In this document: positions 1 to 7,587 of the stretch, in pieces
How positions within the stretch are numbered: the first letter of the stretch is position 1
Layout: the number at the start of each line of letters is the position of its first letter
NCBI RefSeq assembly: GCF_024055795.1
Contig: NZ_JAMXMY010000002.1
Span: forward strand, 434,001 to 498,000
Direction of reading: 5' to 3'
Length of the DNA stretch: 64,000 bases
Origin: Actinoallomurus purpureus
Lineage (GTDB): Bacteria > Actinomycetota > Actinomycetes > Streptosporangiales > Streptosporangiaceae
Notes under the pieces: generated by a model
Databases searched by the model: none
What the model saw: only the letters and a program-made list of their open reading frames with translations
What the model was told of the DNA's origin: nothing
Translations under genes and position numbers: made by a program

Positions 1-1
1 C

Positions 2-355
2 GGCGGTGCCCGCGGCTACGTCACCAAGACGATCTCGGGCCCGGAGCTGACCAGCGCGATCGGCCGGGTGGCCGAGGGTGACGCCGTCTTCTCACCCCGG
101 CTCGCGGGGTTCGTGCTCGACGCCTTCGCCGCGACCGACGCGCCGCCCATCGATCCTGAGCTGGACCAGCTCACCCAGCGCGAACGCGAGGTGCTCCGGC
201 TGATCGCCCGGGGCTACGCGTACAAGGAGATCGCCAAGGAGCTGTTCATCTCGGTCAAGACCGTCGAGACCCACGTGTCGTCGGTCCTGCGCAAGCTCCA
301 GCTGTCGAACCGCCACGAACTGTCCCGCTGGGCCGCCGCCCGCCGCCTCGTCTGA
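2..355 (+). CDS. LuxR/NarL-family response regulator (C-terminal part)
   Basis: Only the last ~117 codons are in the window; the gene begins off the left edge. The first visible residues (GARGYVTK) look like the end of a receiver domain with its conserved Lys. A linker follows, then a GerE-type helix-turn-helix: LTQREREVLRLIARG, a KEIAKELFIS segment, and SVKTVETHVSSVLRKL as recognition helix. The protein should be a DNA-binding transcription factor controlled by a sensor kinase that lies outside the window. The reading frame stays open to position 2, so the true start cannot be assigned. It converges on the carbonic anhydrase gene, with 7 bases between the two stop codons. Confidence 0.9.
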   Translation, partial: GGARGYVTKTISGPELTSAIGRVAEGDAVFSPRLAGFVLDAFAATDAPPIDPELDQLTQREREVLRLIARGYAYKEIAKELFISVKTVETHVSSVLRKLQLSNRHELSRWAAARRLV

Positions 356-362
356 CCAGGCC

Positions 363-857
363 CTAAGGGGCGACCTCGCGGAGCTCGCCGCTCTTGACGT
401 CGAAGACGAAGCCGCGGACGGAGTCCTTGTGCGGGATGAACGGGTCGGACGTGATCCGCGCGATTGACTCGCGCACGTCCTCGTCCAGGTCGGTGAACGC
501 CTCGACCGCCCAGTCGGGCTCGATGCCGGTGTCGGCCTTGAGCTGCGCGCGGAACTCCTCATCGGTGATGTTGAGCAGGCCGCACCCGGTGTGGTGGATC
601 AGCATGATCTCCCTGGTGCCGAGCGATCGCTGACTGATCGCCACCGAACGGATCACGTCGGCGGTGACCACGCCGCCCGCGTTCCGGACGATGTGCGCGT
701 CACCGATCTCCAAGCCGAGCATGCTGAACAGGTCGAGCCGGGCGTCCATGCACGCCACGACGGTCAGGTGCCGTTCCGGCGCCGCCGACAGACCGCCGGT
801 CGCGAAGTGGTCGGGGTAGCGCCGGGCATTCGCCAAGAGTGCGTCGGTGACGGACAT
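363..857 (-). CDS. beta-carbonic anhydrase
   Basis: A cytoplasmic zinc enzyme predicted to interconvert CO2 and bicarbonate. The 164-residue product carries the beta-class zinc-site signature: VVACMDAR (Cys36, Asp38, Arg40) and HHTGC (His89, Cys92). It has the small size of the actinobacterial single-domain form. I place the start at the ATG reading MSVTDALLANA because GAGGAG lies about 6 bases upstream; an in-frame start at 899 would add 14 residues without a ribosome binding site. It converges with the regulator fragment on its right-hand coding end. Bicarbonate would serve carboxylases such as the acyl-CoA carboxylase at the far end of the window, but that link is inference. Confidence 0.92.
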   Translation of the reverse strand: MSVTDALLANARRYPDHFATGGLSAAPERHLTVVACMDARLDLFSMLGLEIGDAHIVRNAGGVVTADVIRSVAISQRSLGTREIMLIHHTGCGLLNITDEEFRAQLKADTGIEPDWAVEAFTDLDEDVRESIARITSDPFIPHKDSVRGFVFDVKSGELREVAP

Positions 858-1072
858 ATGATCACTCCTCGGTTCATATCGCTCGCCACATTCCATCACG
901 AAGCACGTTTCCTGAATTTACCGCCCACTGTCCACATGCGACACCGCGCCGGCCGGCTCAGTCGGTGACCGGCACGCGTACGACGACGTCGGAGGCGTGG
1001 AAGGAGTGGCCGGGCACCGGCGCCGACAGGGCACCCTTTGTGATCGCATGACTACTGCGCTCTACTGCGTAC

Positions 1073-1106
1073 GTAGGTACAATCAAGTTGATGTAGGTAC
1101 ATCAAG
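1073..1106 (+). promoter_or_regulatory. Toxin-antitoxin operator: repeats before the antitoxin start
   Basis: GTAGGTACAATCAAG (1073-1087) and GTAGGTACATCAAG (1093-1106) form a direct repeat 20 bp apart, two helical turns. Inside it a perfect inverted repeat TTGATGTA / TACATCAA (1088-1095 and 1098-1105) is centred on GG. The palindrome ends 9 bases before the antitoxin ATG and touches its ribosome binding site. This is the usual place for autorepression by an antitoxin or antitoxin-toxin complex. Confidence 0.6.
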
Positions 1107-1114
1107 GGGGAGTG

Positions 1115-1399
1115 ATGAGCACCGTTTCGGTCCGAGAATTCTCTTACAACCCCAGCGCGATCTTCGCTCGCGTCGAGCAGGGTGAAACCATCCAGGTCAC
1201 CCGGCACGGCAACGTCATCGCTCTCCTACTCCCGGGCAGCGGCACCCTCGGGCGGTACTCCACGCTTGTGGCCAGGGGCCTCCTGAGGTTGAAGTCCACG
1301 ACGACCAACGACCTCGACCGCCTTCCGCGATACGCCGCACCGGCCGACGTGTCGCCACTGGAACTGCTCCTGGCCGAACGAGAGGAAGACGACCGGTGA
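1115..1399 (+). CDS. Phd/YefM-type antitoxin
   Basis: A 94-residue protein. The N-terminus (MSTVSVREFSYNPSAIFARV, then EQGETIQVTRHGNVIALLLP) matches the Phd/YefM fold, in which a small dimeric beta/alpha domain binds operator DNA. The C-terminal half is Leu/Glu/Asp-rich and should be the disordered arm that covers the toxin. An ATG at 1115 follows AAGGGGGAG; a GTG one codon earlier is possible. It shares the 4-base GTGA overlap with the downstream PIN toxin, so the pair is translationally coupled. A palindromic operator lies directly upstream. The toxin-antitoxin assignment rests on both members and their order, not on similarity of this protein alone. Confidence 0.85.
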   Translation: MSTVSVREFSYNPSAIFARVEQGETIQVTRHGNVIALLLPGSGTLGRYSTLVARGLLRLKSTTTNDLDRLPRYAAPADVSPLELLLAEREEDDR

Positions 1400-1788
1400 T
1401 CTACCTCGACGCCTCCGCGCTGATCACCCTCATCGCCGGCCGCTCGCACGTCCGTGAGCTACGGAATTTCCTGTCGGGCCGGCCCGCGGTGCCCATGGGG
1501 ACAAGCACCATCGGATTCGTCGAGACGGTTCGTACTCTTGACCGCGTCGGCGACTTCCCGCACGTCATGCAGGAGCTGACCCGAGATTTCACGGAGATCC
1601 TGGTCACCGATGAGGTACGGGACGCCGCCGCGCTCCTGCCCCTGGGGATCAGAACGCTCGACGCAATCCACGTGGCCAGCGCACAGATCATCGGTGATGC
1701 GCTCGAGGTCTTGGTCACCTATGACAAGCGCATGCTGGAGATCGCTCGGTCCGTCGGGCTGCCGGCCGAGGCGCCTGGGCTCGCGTGA
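1396..1788 (+). CDS. PIN-domain ribonuclease toxin (VapC-like)
   Basis: A 130-residue single PIN domain. Acidic residues fit the metal-binding site of the family: Asp5 (MIYLDASAL), Glu43 (FVETVR), Asp89 (RTLDAIHVAS) and Asp110 (TYDKRM). PIN toxins cleave RNA, often tRNA or rRNA, when their antitoxin is degraded. The GTG start overlaps the antitoxin stop by 4 bases. The antitoxin partner is of Phd/YefM type, a combination often seen with PIN toxins. The pair lies alone between housekeeping genes, which suits acquisition as a module. The target RNA cannot be predicted from sequence. Confidence 0.88.
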   Translation: MIYLDASALITLIAGRSHVRELRNFLSGRPAVPMGTSTIGFVETVRTLDRVGDFPHVMQELTRDFTEILVTDEVRDAAALLPLGIRTLDAIHVASAQIIGDALEVLVTYDKRMLEIARSVGLPAEAPGLA

Positions 1789-1798
1789 CGGCCTTGGG

Positions 1799-2236
1799 TC
1801 AGCGGCGGACCATGGGGACGTGGGGGATGCCGTCCTCGACGTACTCGGGGCCGTCGACGACGAAGCCGTACCTCGCGTAGAAGCCCGCGACGTGCGTCTG
1901 CGCGTCGAGCCGGACCGTACGGTCGCCGATGGCCTCCAGTGCGGCCTCCATGAGGCGTCCCGCCAGCCCGCCGCCGCGCGCGTGCGGCGCCGTCACCACC
2001 CGCCCGATCCGCGCGCCGCCGGCGTCGTCCAGCACGCGCAGGTACGCCTCCGGGGTCCCCGAGTCATCGGACAGCCAGACGTGCCGGGTGCCGGGCTCGG
2101 TGTCCCGCCCGTCCAGTTCCGGGTACGGGCACTCCTGCTCCACGACGAAGACGTCCACCCGGAGCTTCAACAGTGCGTAGAGCGTGCCGGAATCCAGTTC
2201 CGTGAACGTCGCCACGTGCGGTTTCGTGTCGCCCAT
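1799..2236 (-). CDS. ElaA-like GNAT N-acetyltransferase
   Basis: A 145-residue GNAT-fold protein close to the ElaA family. Family-typical stretches are LKLRVDVFVVEQECPYPELD near the N-terminus, the acetyl-CoA pyrophosphate-binding loop RGGGLAGRL, and the C-terminal FYARYGFVVDGPEYVEDGIPH. GNAT enzymes move an acetyl group from acetyl-CoA to an amine; the ElaA substrate is not settled. The ATG at 2236 has no clear Shine-Dalgarno sequence, but TAAGAT lies 8 bases ahead, so the mRNA may be leaderless. It converges with the PIN toxin gene, with 10 bases between their stops. Confidence 0.88.
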   Translation of the reverse strand: MGDTKPHVATFTELDSGTLYALLKLRVDVFVVEQECPYPELDGRDTEPGTRHVWLSDDSGTPEAYLRVLDDAGGARIGRVVTAPHARGGGLAGRLMEAALEAIGDRTVRLDAQTHVAGFYARYGFVVDGPEYVEDGIPHVPMVRR

Positions 2237-2244
2237 GACGTCCG

Positions 2245-2250
2245 ATCTTA
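2245..2250 (-). promoter_or_regulatory. Candidate leaderless-type -10 box for the ElaA-like gene
   Basis: On the minus strand TAAGAT sits 8 bases before the ATG at 2236, the distance expected when transcription starts at or next to the start codon. No -35 box is obvious. Confidence 0.35.
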
Positions 2251-2367
2251 AGGATCCCGCCGCAATGCTCCTGACCGAGGTGCAGGCGGCAGACGCCTGC
2301 GGGGAAGCGCCGCGGCCCCGGGCGGGACGCTCCGGAGCCGCGGGTCGTGCGCGGTGCTACGTCGGCG

Positions 2368-2739
2368 TCACACCTCGATCTCCTCCTCGATGCCCTTGAG
2401 GTGGTGGCGGGCCAGCGCCAGGTTCGCCCGGGACCGGTCGAGTGCCAGGTAGAGGAACAGGCCTTTCCCTTTGCGTCCGGTGATGGGACGGATGATGTGG
2501 TACTGGGCGGACAGGGTGATGAGGATGTCCTCGATCTCCTCCTTGATGCCGAGCTGTTCCATCGTGCGCAGCTTGGCGCGTACGACCTCGGTGTTGCCCG
2601 CCGCGGCGATCTGGAGGTCGAGCGTCTTCGAGCCGCCCAGGATGCCGAGGGCCATCCCGCTGTTGTAGTCGACGACGGCGGCGCCGACCGCGCCGTCGAC
2701 CGCCATCATGCTCTTCAGGGCCAGATCCAGGTTGGACAT
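2368..2739 (-). CDS. Roadblock/LC7-domain protein (third in operon)
   Basis: A 123-residue soluble protein with the alpha/beta layout of roadblock/LC7 (MglB-like) regulators, which usually dimerise and act on small Ras-like GTPases or as scaffolds. The N-terminus MSNLDLALKSMMAVDGAVGA gives the first helix and strand, DYNSGMALGILGG a beta hairpin, and LDRSRANLALARHHLKGIEEE the long last helix. It shares that last-helix pattern (RANLALARHRL type) with the protein at 4084-4476, so the two are paralogues. It is the last gene of a four-gene minus-strand operon, 15 bases after its predecessor. No GTPase gene is nearby, so its partner is unknown. Confidence 0.75.
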   Translation of the reverse strand: MSNLDLALKSMMAVDGAVGAAVVDYNSGMALGILGGSKTLDLQIAAAGNTEVVRAKLRTMEQLGIKEEIEDILITLSAQYHIIRPITGRKGKGLFLYLALDRSRANLALARHHLKGIEEEIEV

Positions 2740-2754
2740 GCGTGATCCTTTCGG

Positions 2755-3237
2755 TTACGGGAGTGCGGGGCGCTGGGTGCCAGAGGCCGCGTCGACCAGG
2801 TGATCGGCGATGTGGTGGGCCACGGGCCGGGATTCGAGGTGCAGGCGGCCGACGTTCGCGCCGGGGTCCGCCAGCACCGTGAGGGAGGCGGTCGACCCGG
2901 CGGCGTAGATCACGGCGTAGCCGTTGGTGCTCTGGACGACGACTTCGCGGAAGGCGCCGTCGTTCGCGATGGAGACCATCCGCTGTGACAGCGAGAGTTC
3001 GCTGGCGGCCAGGGCCGCCATGCCCTCGGGTTCGATCGAGGCCGGCAGATCGTGCGCGATGAGCAGTCCGTCCGAGGAGGCGACCAGGCTGCCGGTCAGC
3101 TGGGGGAGGCGTCCGCGCAGCGTCCTGAGCACCGCCAGCACGACGGGGTCGGGCACGCGGTTCAGGCCGTGGGCCGGGTCGGACATCGCCACCTTCGTCA
3201 ACCTTTCTCGCAGACCACCGAGCCGGCGCTTCGTCAT
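2755..3237 (-). CDS. Roadblock/LC7-domain protein, CvnB-like (second in operon)
   Basis: A 160-residue protein. From about residue 30 it reads like the CvnB roadblock proteins of actinobacterial conservons: VLRTLRGRLPQLTGSLVASSDGLLIAHDLP, then MAALAASELSLSQRMV, a strand pair REVVVQSTNGYAVIYAAG, and LTVLADPGANVGRLHLESR. The ATG at 3237 overlaps the stop of the preceding gene (ATGA), which supports this start; a shorter start (MSDPAHGL) at 3186 is possible. In conservons CvnB works with a sensor kinase (CvnA), a DUF742 protein (CvnC) and a Ras-like GTPase (CvnD). None of these is next to this gene, so its role can only be given as regulatory. Confidence 0.78.
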   Translation of the reverse strand: MTKRRLGGLRERLTKVAMSDPAHGLNRVPDPVVLAVLRTLRGRLPQLTGSLVASSDGLLIAHDLPASIEPEGMAALAASELSLSQRMVSIANDGAFREVVVQSTNGYAVIYAAGSTASLTVLADPGANVGRLHLESRPVAHHIADHLVDAASGTQRPALP

Positions 3238-4094
3238 GTCAGCTCCTCGAGCCCTGCCCGGAGCCGGACCAGCACGTCGAGTTCGACCGGCGCCCAGGGA
3301 CCGGACGCCGCCCCCTCGTCGCCGTCCGGTCCCTGAGGTGGCGGACGCCGCCGCCTGACCGGAAGCGCCTCGGGCTCGTTCCGGGCCGGCCGGACCAGTT
3401 CGGCGGCGGTGAGGGCGCGGACCGCCGTGAGGCATCCGAAGGCCGTACGTCCCAGGTCGCGCGCCAGATCGGCGGGCGTGCGGCGGCCGTCCGCGTTGAG
3501 GATGACCTCGATCTGCGGGGCCGTCAGGACGATCCGCCGCCGGCGCACCGTGCGGACCGGGACGACCGGGGCCCGGTCCACCAGCGTCGACGGCCACCCG
3601 GCGTCGGGCTCGTCGCGTCGGCGCGCGCACTCGCGCAGCAACGCGGTGGGGGAGATTCGGCACTCCGGGACGGGCCGGTGCGGCGGGCGTTCGGTGAAGG
3701 ACGGGGCGGCGTCCGAATCGAGCAGGAAGTACATCGCGTCGAAGATCGCCAACAGCACCCTTGTCTCCCGGTGCCATCCTGCGGGGTCATCCGGGACGGG
3801 CCGGGGCGCGCCATCGGTCCGCCCGGGTGCCGGCCACCGGTCCGATGGAGCCGGCGGGCCCGCGTCGGGTGCGGGGGTCCAGCGGCTCTCGGCGAACGTG
3901 ACGGCCCCGTCGGTGAGGTGGAGCACTCCGTCGTCGCCGGCCCGCAGCACGCCGGTGCGGCGGCCCTCCTCGATTCGGCGTAATGCCGCGATCAACCCGT
4001 TCTCCGGCGGAGCCAGGGCCGGAACGACCGCCCCGGCCGCGGTGTGCGGTGGTTCGCGAACGGTTCCCGCCGGTCGCGCCTCATCACCGCGCAC
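3234..4094 (-). CDS. DUF4388-like / winged-helix protein in roadblock operon
   Basis: A 286-residue protein with two recognisable parts. Residues ~33-75 (GLIAALRRIEEGRRTGVLR, then GVLHLTDGAVTFAES) resemble the DUF4388/PATAN-type segment found in bacterial signalling proteins. Residues ~195-240 (IVLTAPQIEVILNADGRRTP, then LARDLGRTAFGCLTAVRAL, AAELV) read as a winged-helix unit, similar in layout to the DUF742 (CvnC) helices. The linkers are Pro/Arg-rich and probably disordered. It overlaps the upstream gene by 11 bases and the downstream gene by 4, so the operon is tightly coupled. A DNA-binding or adaptor role is inference. Confidence 0.6.
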   Translation of the reverse strand: MRGDEARPAGTVREPPHTAAGAVVPALAPPENGLIAALRRIEEGRRTGVLRAGDDGVLHLTDGAVTFAESRWTPAPDAGPPAPSDRWPAPGRTDGAPRPVPDDPAGWHRETRVLLAIFDAMYFLLDSDAAPSFTERPPHRPVPECRISPTALLRECARRRDEPDAGWPSTLVDRAPVVPVRTVRRRRIVLTAPQIEVILNADGRRTPADLARDLGRTAFGCLTAVRALTAAELVRPARNEPEALPVRRRRPPPQGPDGDEGAASGPWAPVELDVLVRLRAGLEELT

Positions 4095-4476
4095 GTTCGG
4101 GCGCCGCCATTTCCTGAACCATTCTCTGCAGGCGATGCCGGGCCAATGCCAGATTCCCCTGCGCGCGGTCGATCAGTAGGTGCAGGAAGAGTAATGCGTC
4201 GACGCTCGTGTCGACGGCCGCGAGCAGGTGATATCCGTTCACGTCGCAGACGATGATCTCCTCGATGTCATCGCCGGCGGAAGTGCTGCTCATCGCCGGG
4301 TCGGCCAGGATCGCGCGGACGACCTCGGTGGTACCCGCGGCGTTCTCATGCCGGTCGACCACGTCCTCGCGGCCGGCCGACGCGACACAGAGACCGGTGG
4401 CGCAGTCGACGAGGGTCACGCTCCGCGCGCCGGGAACACCCATGAGCCGGGAAAGGCACCCGTCGATGCTCACCAC
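4084..4476 (-). CDS. Roadblock/LC7-like protein (first in operon)
   Basis: A 130-residue protein and first gene of the operon. It begins with GTG GTG, 5 bases after GGAGGA; I use the upstream GTG. The order of elements matches the protein at 2368-2739: an N-terminal helix, SVTLVDCATGLCVASAGRE as strand-turn-strand, an ENAAGTTEVVRAIL helix, EEIIVCDVNGYHLLAAVD as strands, and DRAQGNLALARHRLQRMVQE as the last helix. It is therefore a divergent paralogue. Three roadblock-type proteins in one operon with no kinase or GTPase is unusual. An AT-rich structured leader lies upstream. Confidence 0.7.
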   Translation of the reverse strand: MVSIDGCLSRLMGVPGARSVTLVDCATGLCVASAGREDVVDRHENAAGTTEVVRAILADPAMSSTSAGDDIEEIIVCDVNGYHLLAAVDTSVDALLFLHLLIDRAQGNLALARHRLQRMVQEMAAPERAR

Positions 4477-4561
4477 GCATTTCCTCCCGATCGGACCGAG
4501 CCTTCCAGAAGGCTGAGACGCTACATCGCCTTGGGCTGGCGCGCGGGGGAATAGCGCGAAT

Positions 4562-4641
4562 TCGGTTTGTTAACCGAGAAAAAGACGGATTTCAGCCGTT
4601 CGGGAGAAGAATACCTTTCGGTATTTATATTCGGCCGTCTT
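4562..4641 (-). promoter_or_regulatory. Structured AT-rich leader or terminator between nucleoside hydrolase and roadblock operon
   Basis: Read on the minus strand, AAGACGG (4641-4635) can pair with CCGTCTT (4588-4582), which runs into T residues. Inside lies a 6-bp hairpin AATACC / GGTATT (4625-4620 and 4615-4610) with a GAAA tetraloop and a short CCG/CGG pairing. A second hairpin TCGGTT / AACCGA (4577-4572 and 4567-4562) follows. The stretch is much richer in A and T than the DNA around it. It could be the terminator of the nucleoside hydrolase transcript, the leader of the roadblock operon, or both. Confidence 0.4.
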
Positions 4642-4715
4642 ATGATGCCGAGGGCCCGGCCACGGACGCGATTCAGGCCGGAGAGGCGCCACCGCCCCTC
4701 CACTGGCCTGAGCGC

Positions 4716-5666
4716 TCATAGCAGGCTCGCCAGCAGACGATCCTGGAAGGCCGTGACGTCCGCGCCGACGGCGACTCGGACGACGGGGCGGTCGCCCTCG
4801 TCGGCGTACGAGCGGCGGTCCCACAGCGTCGTGCCGCGGGTCCGCTCGCCGCGCAGCTCCACGCGTACGGGCCGCTCGGCGTACTCCCCGAGGGACGGGT
4901 CGACGGCCAGCATCGCGGCCAGCGCGTCGTGGATCACCGCGCCCCGCGTACCGAGCGAGCGGGTGTAGGCGGTGGCGTAGAACTCCAGGATCCGGGCGGC
5001 GAACCGGGCGACCTCGGAGTCGGCCTCGGCCAGCCGGTCCAGCCACGCGCCGTCCACCGCGGTCGGGTGGGTGGCGTCGAGCGGCACCAGCGTGATCGGC
5101 CAGCCGGCGCCCAGGACGAGCTCGGCGGCCTCCGGGTCGTGCCAGATGTTCGCCTCGGCGTGGCTGGTGATGTTGCCCTGGTGGTCGAACGCGCCGCCCA
5201 TGACGACCACCTCGCGGAACAGCGTCGGCAGCGACGGCTCCAGCAGCAGCGCGATGGCGAGGTTGGTCAGGGGACCGACGGCCAGGAGCGTCAGCTCGCC
5301 GGGCCGTTCCCTGCCGAGCCGGATGATCTGCTCCGGCGCGGAGATCTCCACCGGGCGGCCCACGGGCTCGGGCAGGCCGGTCTCGCCGAGTCCGTCCGTG
5401 CCGTGCCACTCGTCCGCGTAGGCGACGTCCTGGGCCATGGGGCGGACCGCTCCCACGGCGACCGGCACGCCGGTCAGGCCGGCGCGTTCGAGGACCCGCA
5501 GGGTGTTGAGCGCGCCGATGTCCGGAGCGACGTTGCCGTGCACGGTGCCGATGGCGACGAGTTCCGCGTCCCCGGTCTTCACCAGGGATGCCAGGTACAG
5601 CAGGGTGATCGCGTCGTCGATGCCGGTGTCGCAGTCCAGCAGGATCTTCGGTGCCACGTCGTCCAT
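4716..5666 (-). CDS. Inosine/uridine-preferring nucleoside hydrolase family protein
   Basis: A 316-residue protein that should cleave the N-glycosidic bond of ribonucleosides to ribose and free base. The Ca-binding signature of the family is at the N-terminus, ILLDCDTGIDDAITLLYL (DxDxxxDD type). Further family stretches are LLAVGPLTNLA, VVVMGGAF, ANIWHDPEAAELVL and the C-terminal VIHDALAAM. I start at the ATG at 5666 (MDDVAPKILLD) because it gives the normal family N-terminus and follows AGGA. It lies 125 bases after a PIG-L deacetylase gene on the same strand. It fits the salvage theme of the window, with purine nucleoside phosphorylase, cdd, deoA and add farther along. Confidence 0.93.
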   Translation of the reverse strand: MDDVAPKILLDCDTGIDDAITLLYLASLVKTGDAELVAIGTVHGNVAPDIGALNTLRVLERAGLTGVPVAVGAVRPMAQDVAYADEWHGTDGLGETGLPEPVGRPVEISAPEQIIRLGRERPGELTLLAVGPLTNLAIALLLEPSLPTLFREVVVMGGAFDHQGNITSHAEANIWHDPEAAELVLGAGWPITLVPLDATHPTAVDGAWLDRLAEADSEVARFAARILEFYATAYTRSLGTRGAVIHDALAAMLAVDPSLGEYAERPVRVELRGERTRGTTLWDRRSYADEGDRPVVRVAVGADVTAFQDRLLASLL

Positions 5667-5791
5667 TTCCTGGGTTCTTCTTCGGCCGGTACTGAGGGGC
5701 TGTCCGGCGGAGTTCAGGGTCGGTGCGGCCGGGCCGCGATCCGCCGGTGGAGGGGGCGCGGTCGAGCCCGCGATCCGTCCGGCCGCTCCGG

Positions 5792-6511
5792 CTATTCGGC
5801 CGGAACGACCTGGAAGACCTCGGCCAGGCGGCCTTCGGCGAGCCCGCCGCGGCGGCCGTTGGCGCCCATCCAGGTGCGGAGCATCTCCTCCAGGTCGTCG
5901 CGGTGGGAGACCTGGCTGACGTGCGCGCGCAGCGCCGCGAGCTTGCGGTCGAAGACGTCGGTGACGTCGACGTAGTGGTCGGGCGAGGGACCGCCGCCGA
6001 TCCACATCTCCCGGGCGGTCCAGGCCTCCAGCCCCTCGTCGCGAAGCTCCGGGAAGGCGTACGGGTTGCGGGCGTCGGGGTAGACGGCGTCGAACGCGGC
6101 CGATCCGACCGCCCGGTGGTCCGGATGACCCGCGTAGATCCGTTCGTAGTTCCGCTCGGGGCTGGGGATGACGACCCGGTCGGGGCGGACCTGCCGGATG
6201 ACGCGCGCGATGTCGCGGCGCAGGTCGAGATTGGCCTCCACCCGGCCGTCCGGATAGCCGAGGAAGCGCACGTCGGTGACGCCGACGCACTTGGCGGCCG
6301 CGGTCTGCTCGGCCCGGCGCAGCGGGCCCATCTCCTCGCGCGGGAGGTCGTCGTCGAAACCGCCCGCGTCGCCGTCGGTCACCAGCAGGTACGCCACCTC
6401 GATGCCCGCGTCGACCCACGTCGCGACCGTTCCGGCGCAGGAGAAGTCGATGTCGTCCGGGTGGGCCATCACTACAAGCGCGCGCTCAACGTCGTCGATC
6501 ACGCTCGTCAT
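5792..6511 (-). CDS. PIG-L family (LmbE-like) deacetylase
   Basis: A 239-residue zinc-dependent N-deacetylase of the PIG-L/LmbE family, which acts on N-acetylglucosamine-type substrates and in actinobacteria includes the mycothiol enzymes MshB and Mca. The zinc site is visible as MAHPDDIDFSCAGT (AHPDD) and the later HPDHRAVG. The protein is shorter than typical MshB or Mca, so I do not assign it to mycothiol synthesis. It starts 80 bases from dhaK, which is transcribed the other way, so the two share a divergent promoter region. Confidence 0.9.
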   Translation of the reverse strand: MTSVIDDVERALVVMAHPDDIDFSCAGTVATWVDAGIEVAYLLVTDGDAGGFDDDLPREEMGPLRRAEQTAAAKCVGVTDVRFLGYPDGRVEANLDLRRDIARVIRQVRPDRVVIPSPERNYERIYAGHPDHRAVGSAAFDAVYPDARNPYAFPELRDEGLEAWTAREMWIGGGPSPDHYVDVTDVFDRKLAALRAHVSQVSHRDDLEEMLRTWMGANGRRGGLAEGRLAEVFQVVPAE

Positions 6512-6591
6512 CTTAGGAACATTCCCGCCTTAACCCATCAATCAGCCACAACTCTGGCGTCCGAGGGGTGGACAGGGGTATCCCGGAGAGC

Positions 6592-7587
6592 ATGAAGAAA
6601 CTGATCGGTGACGTCGACGACGTCGTCCTCGACACCCTGCGCGGCATGGCGGCCGCCCATCCCTCCCTGCGGGTCGACCTGGACCAGCGGATCATCGTCC
6701 GGGCCGACGCCCCGCGTACGGGCAAGGTCGGGCTGGTCTCCGGAGGCGGCTCCGGGCACGAGCCGCTGCACGGGGGCTTCGTCGGGTACGGCATGCTCGA
6801 CGCCGCCTGTCCCGGCGAGGTGTTCACCTCGCCGGTGCCCGACCAGATCCTCGCCGCGACCACCGCGGTCTCCGGCGGCGCCGGGGTCGTGCACATCGTG
6901 AAGAACTACACCGGTGACGTGCTGAACTTCCAGATGGCTGCCGAACTGGCCGAGGACGAGGACATCGAGGTCGTGCCCGTCGTGATCGACGACGATGTGG
7001 CGGTCCAGGACAGCACGTACACCGCCGGGCGCCGGGGCACCGGCGCGACCCTCTTCGCGGAGAAGACCGCCGGTGCGCTCGCCGAGTCCGGCGGGACGCT
7101 CCAGGACGTCGCCGCCGTCGCCCGCGAGGTCAACGAGCGGACCCGCTCGTTCGGGGTCGCGCTGACCGCCTGCACCGTCCCGGCCGCCGGACGCCCCACG
7201 TTCGAGCTCGGCGCGGACGAGATGGAGCTGGGCATCGGCATCCACGGCGAGCCCGGCCGCGAGCGTACGAAACTGCGCCCGGCACCCGAGATCGTCGACG
7301 TGTCGCTGTCGGCGATCGACGACGACATGCCGCTGTCCGGTTCGGAGGTCCTCGTCCTGGTCAACGGCATGGGCGGGACGCCGCTCATGGAGCTGTACAT
7401 CGCGTACGCGGCCGTGGCCGACTGGCTCGGCGGGCACGGCGTGACGGTGGCGCGGTCGCTCGTCGGCAACTACGTGACGAGCCTGGAGATGGCGGGCGTC
7501 ATGATCTCGGTCCTGCGGCTGACGCCGCAGCTCACCGAGCTGTGGGACGCGCCGGTGCAGACGCCCGGCCTGCGGTGGGGGCGCTGA
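6592..7587 (+). CDS. dhaK: Dihydroxyacetone kinase subunit DhaK
   Basis: A 331-residue DHA-binding subunit of PTS-type dihydroxyacetone kinase. The N-terminus [12 protein letters not shown] and the loop [15 protein letters not shown] are typical. His218 in GIGIHGEPG is the residue that binds the DHA carbonyl covalently in the E. coli enzyme, at the same number. I use the ATG at 6592 because it gives the family N-terminus and follows CCGGAG; a GTG at 6568 would add eight atypical residues. dhaL follows with a one-base overlap (TGATG). The products should phosphorylate dihydroxyacetone to DHAP for glycolysis, with phosphate from PEP through DhaM. Confidence 0.96.
   Translation: MKKLIGDVDDVVLDTLRGMAAAHPSLRVDLDQRIIVRADAPRTGKVGLVSGGGSGHEPLHGGFVGYGMLDAACPGEVFTSPVPDQILAATTAVSGGAGVVHIVKNYTGDVLNFQMAAELAEDEDIEVVPVVIDDDVAVQDSTYTAGRRGTGATLFAEKTAGALAESGGTLQDVAAVAREVNERTRSFGVALTACTVPAAGRPTFELGADEMELGIGIHGEPGRERTKLRPAPEIVDVSLSAIDDDMPLSGSEVLVLVNGMGGTPLMELYIAYAAVADWLGGHGVTVARSLVGNYVTSLEMAGVMISVLRLTPQLTELWDAPVQTPGLRWGR

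Noticed and set aside
5667-6419. N-terminal extension of the nucleoside hydrolase frame
   Set aside because: The extension lies over the PIG-L gene and is Arg/Gly/Pro-rich; the family N-terminus starts at 5666.
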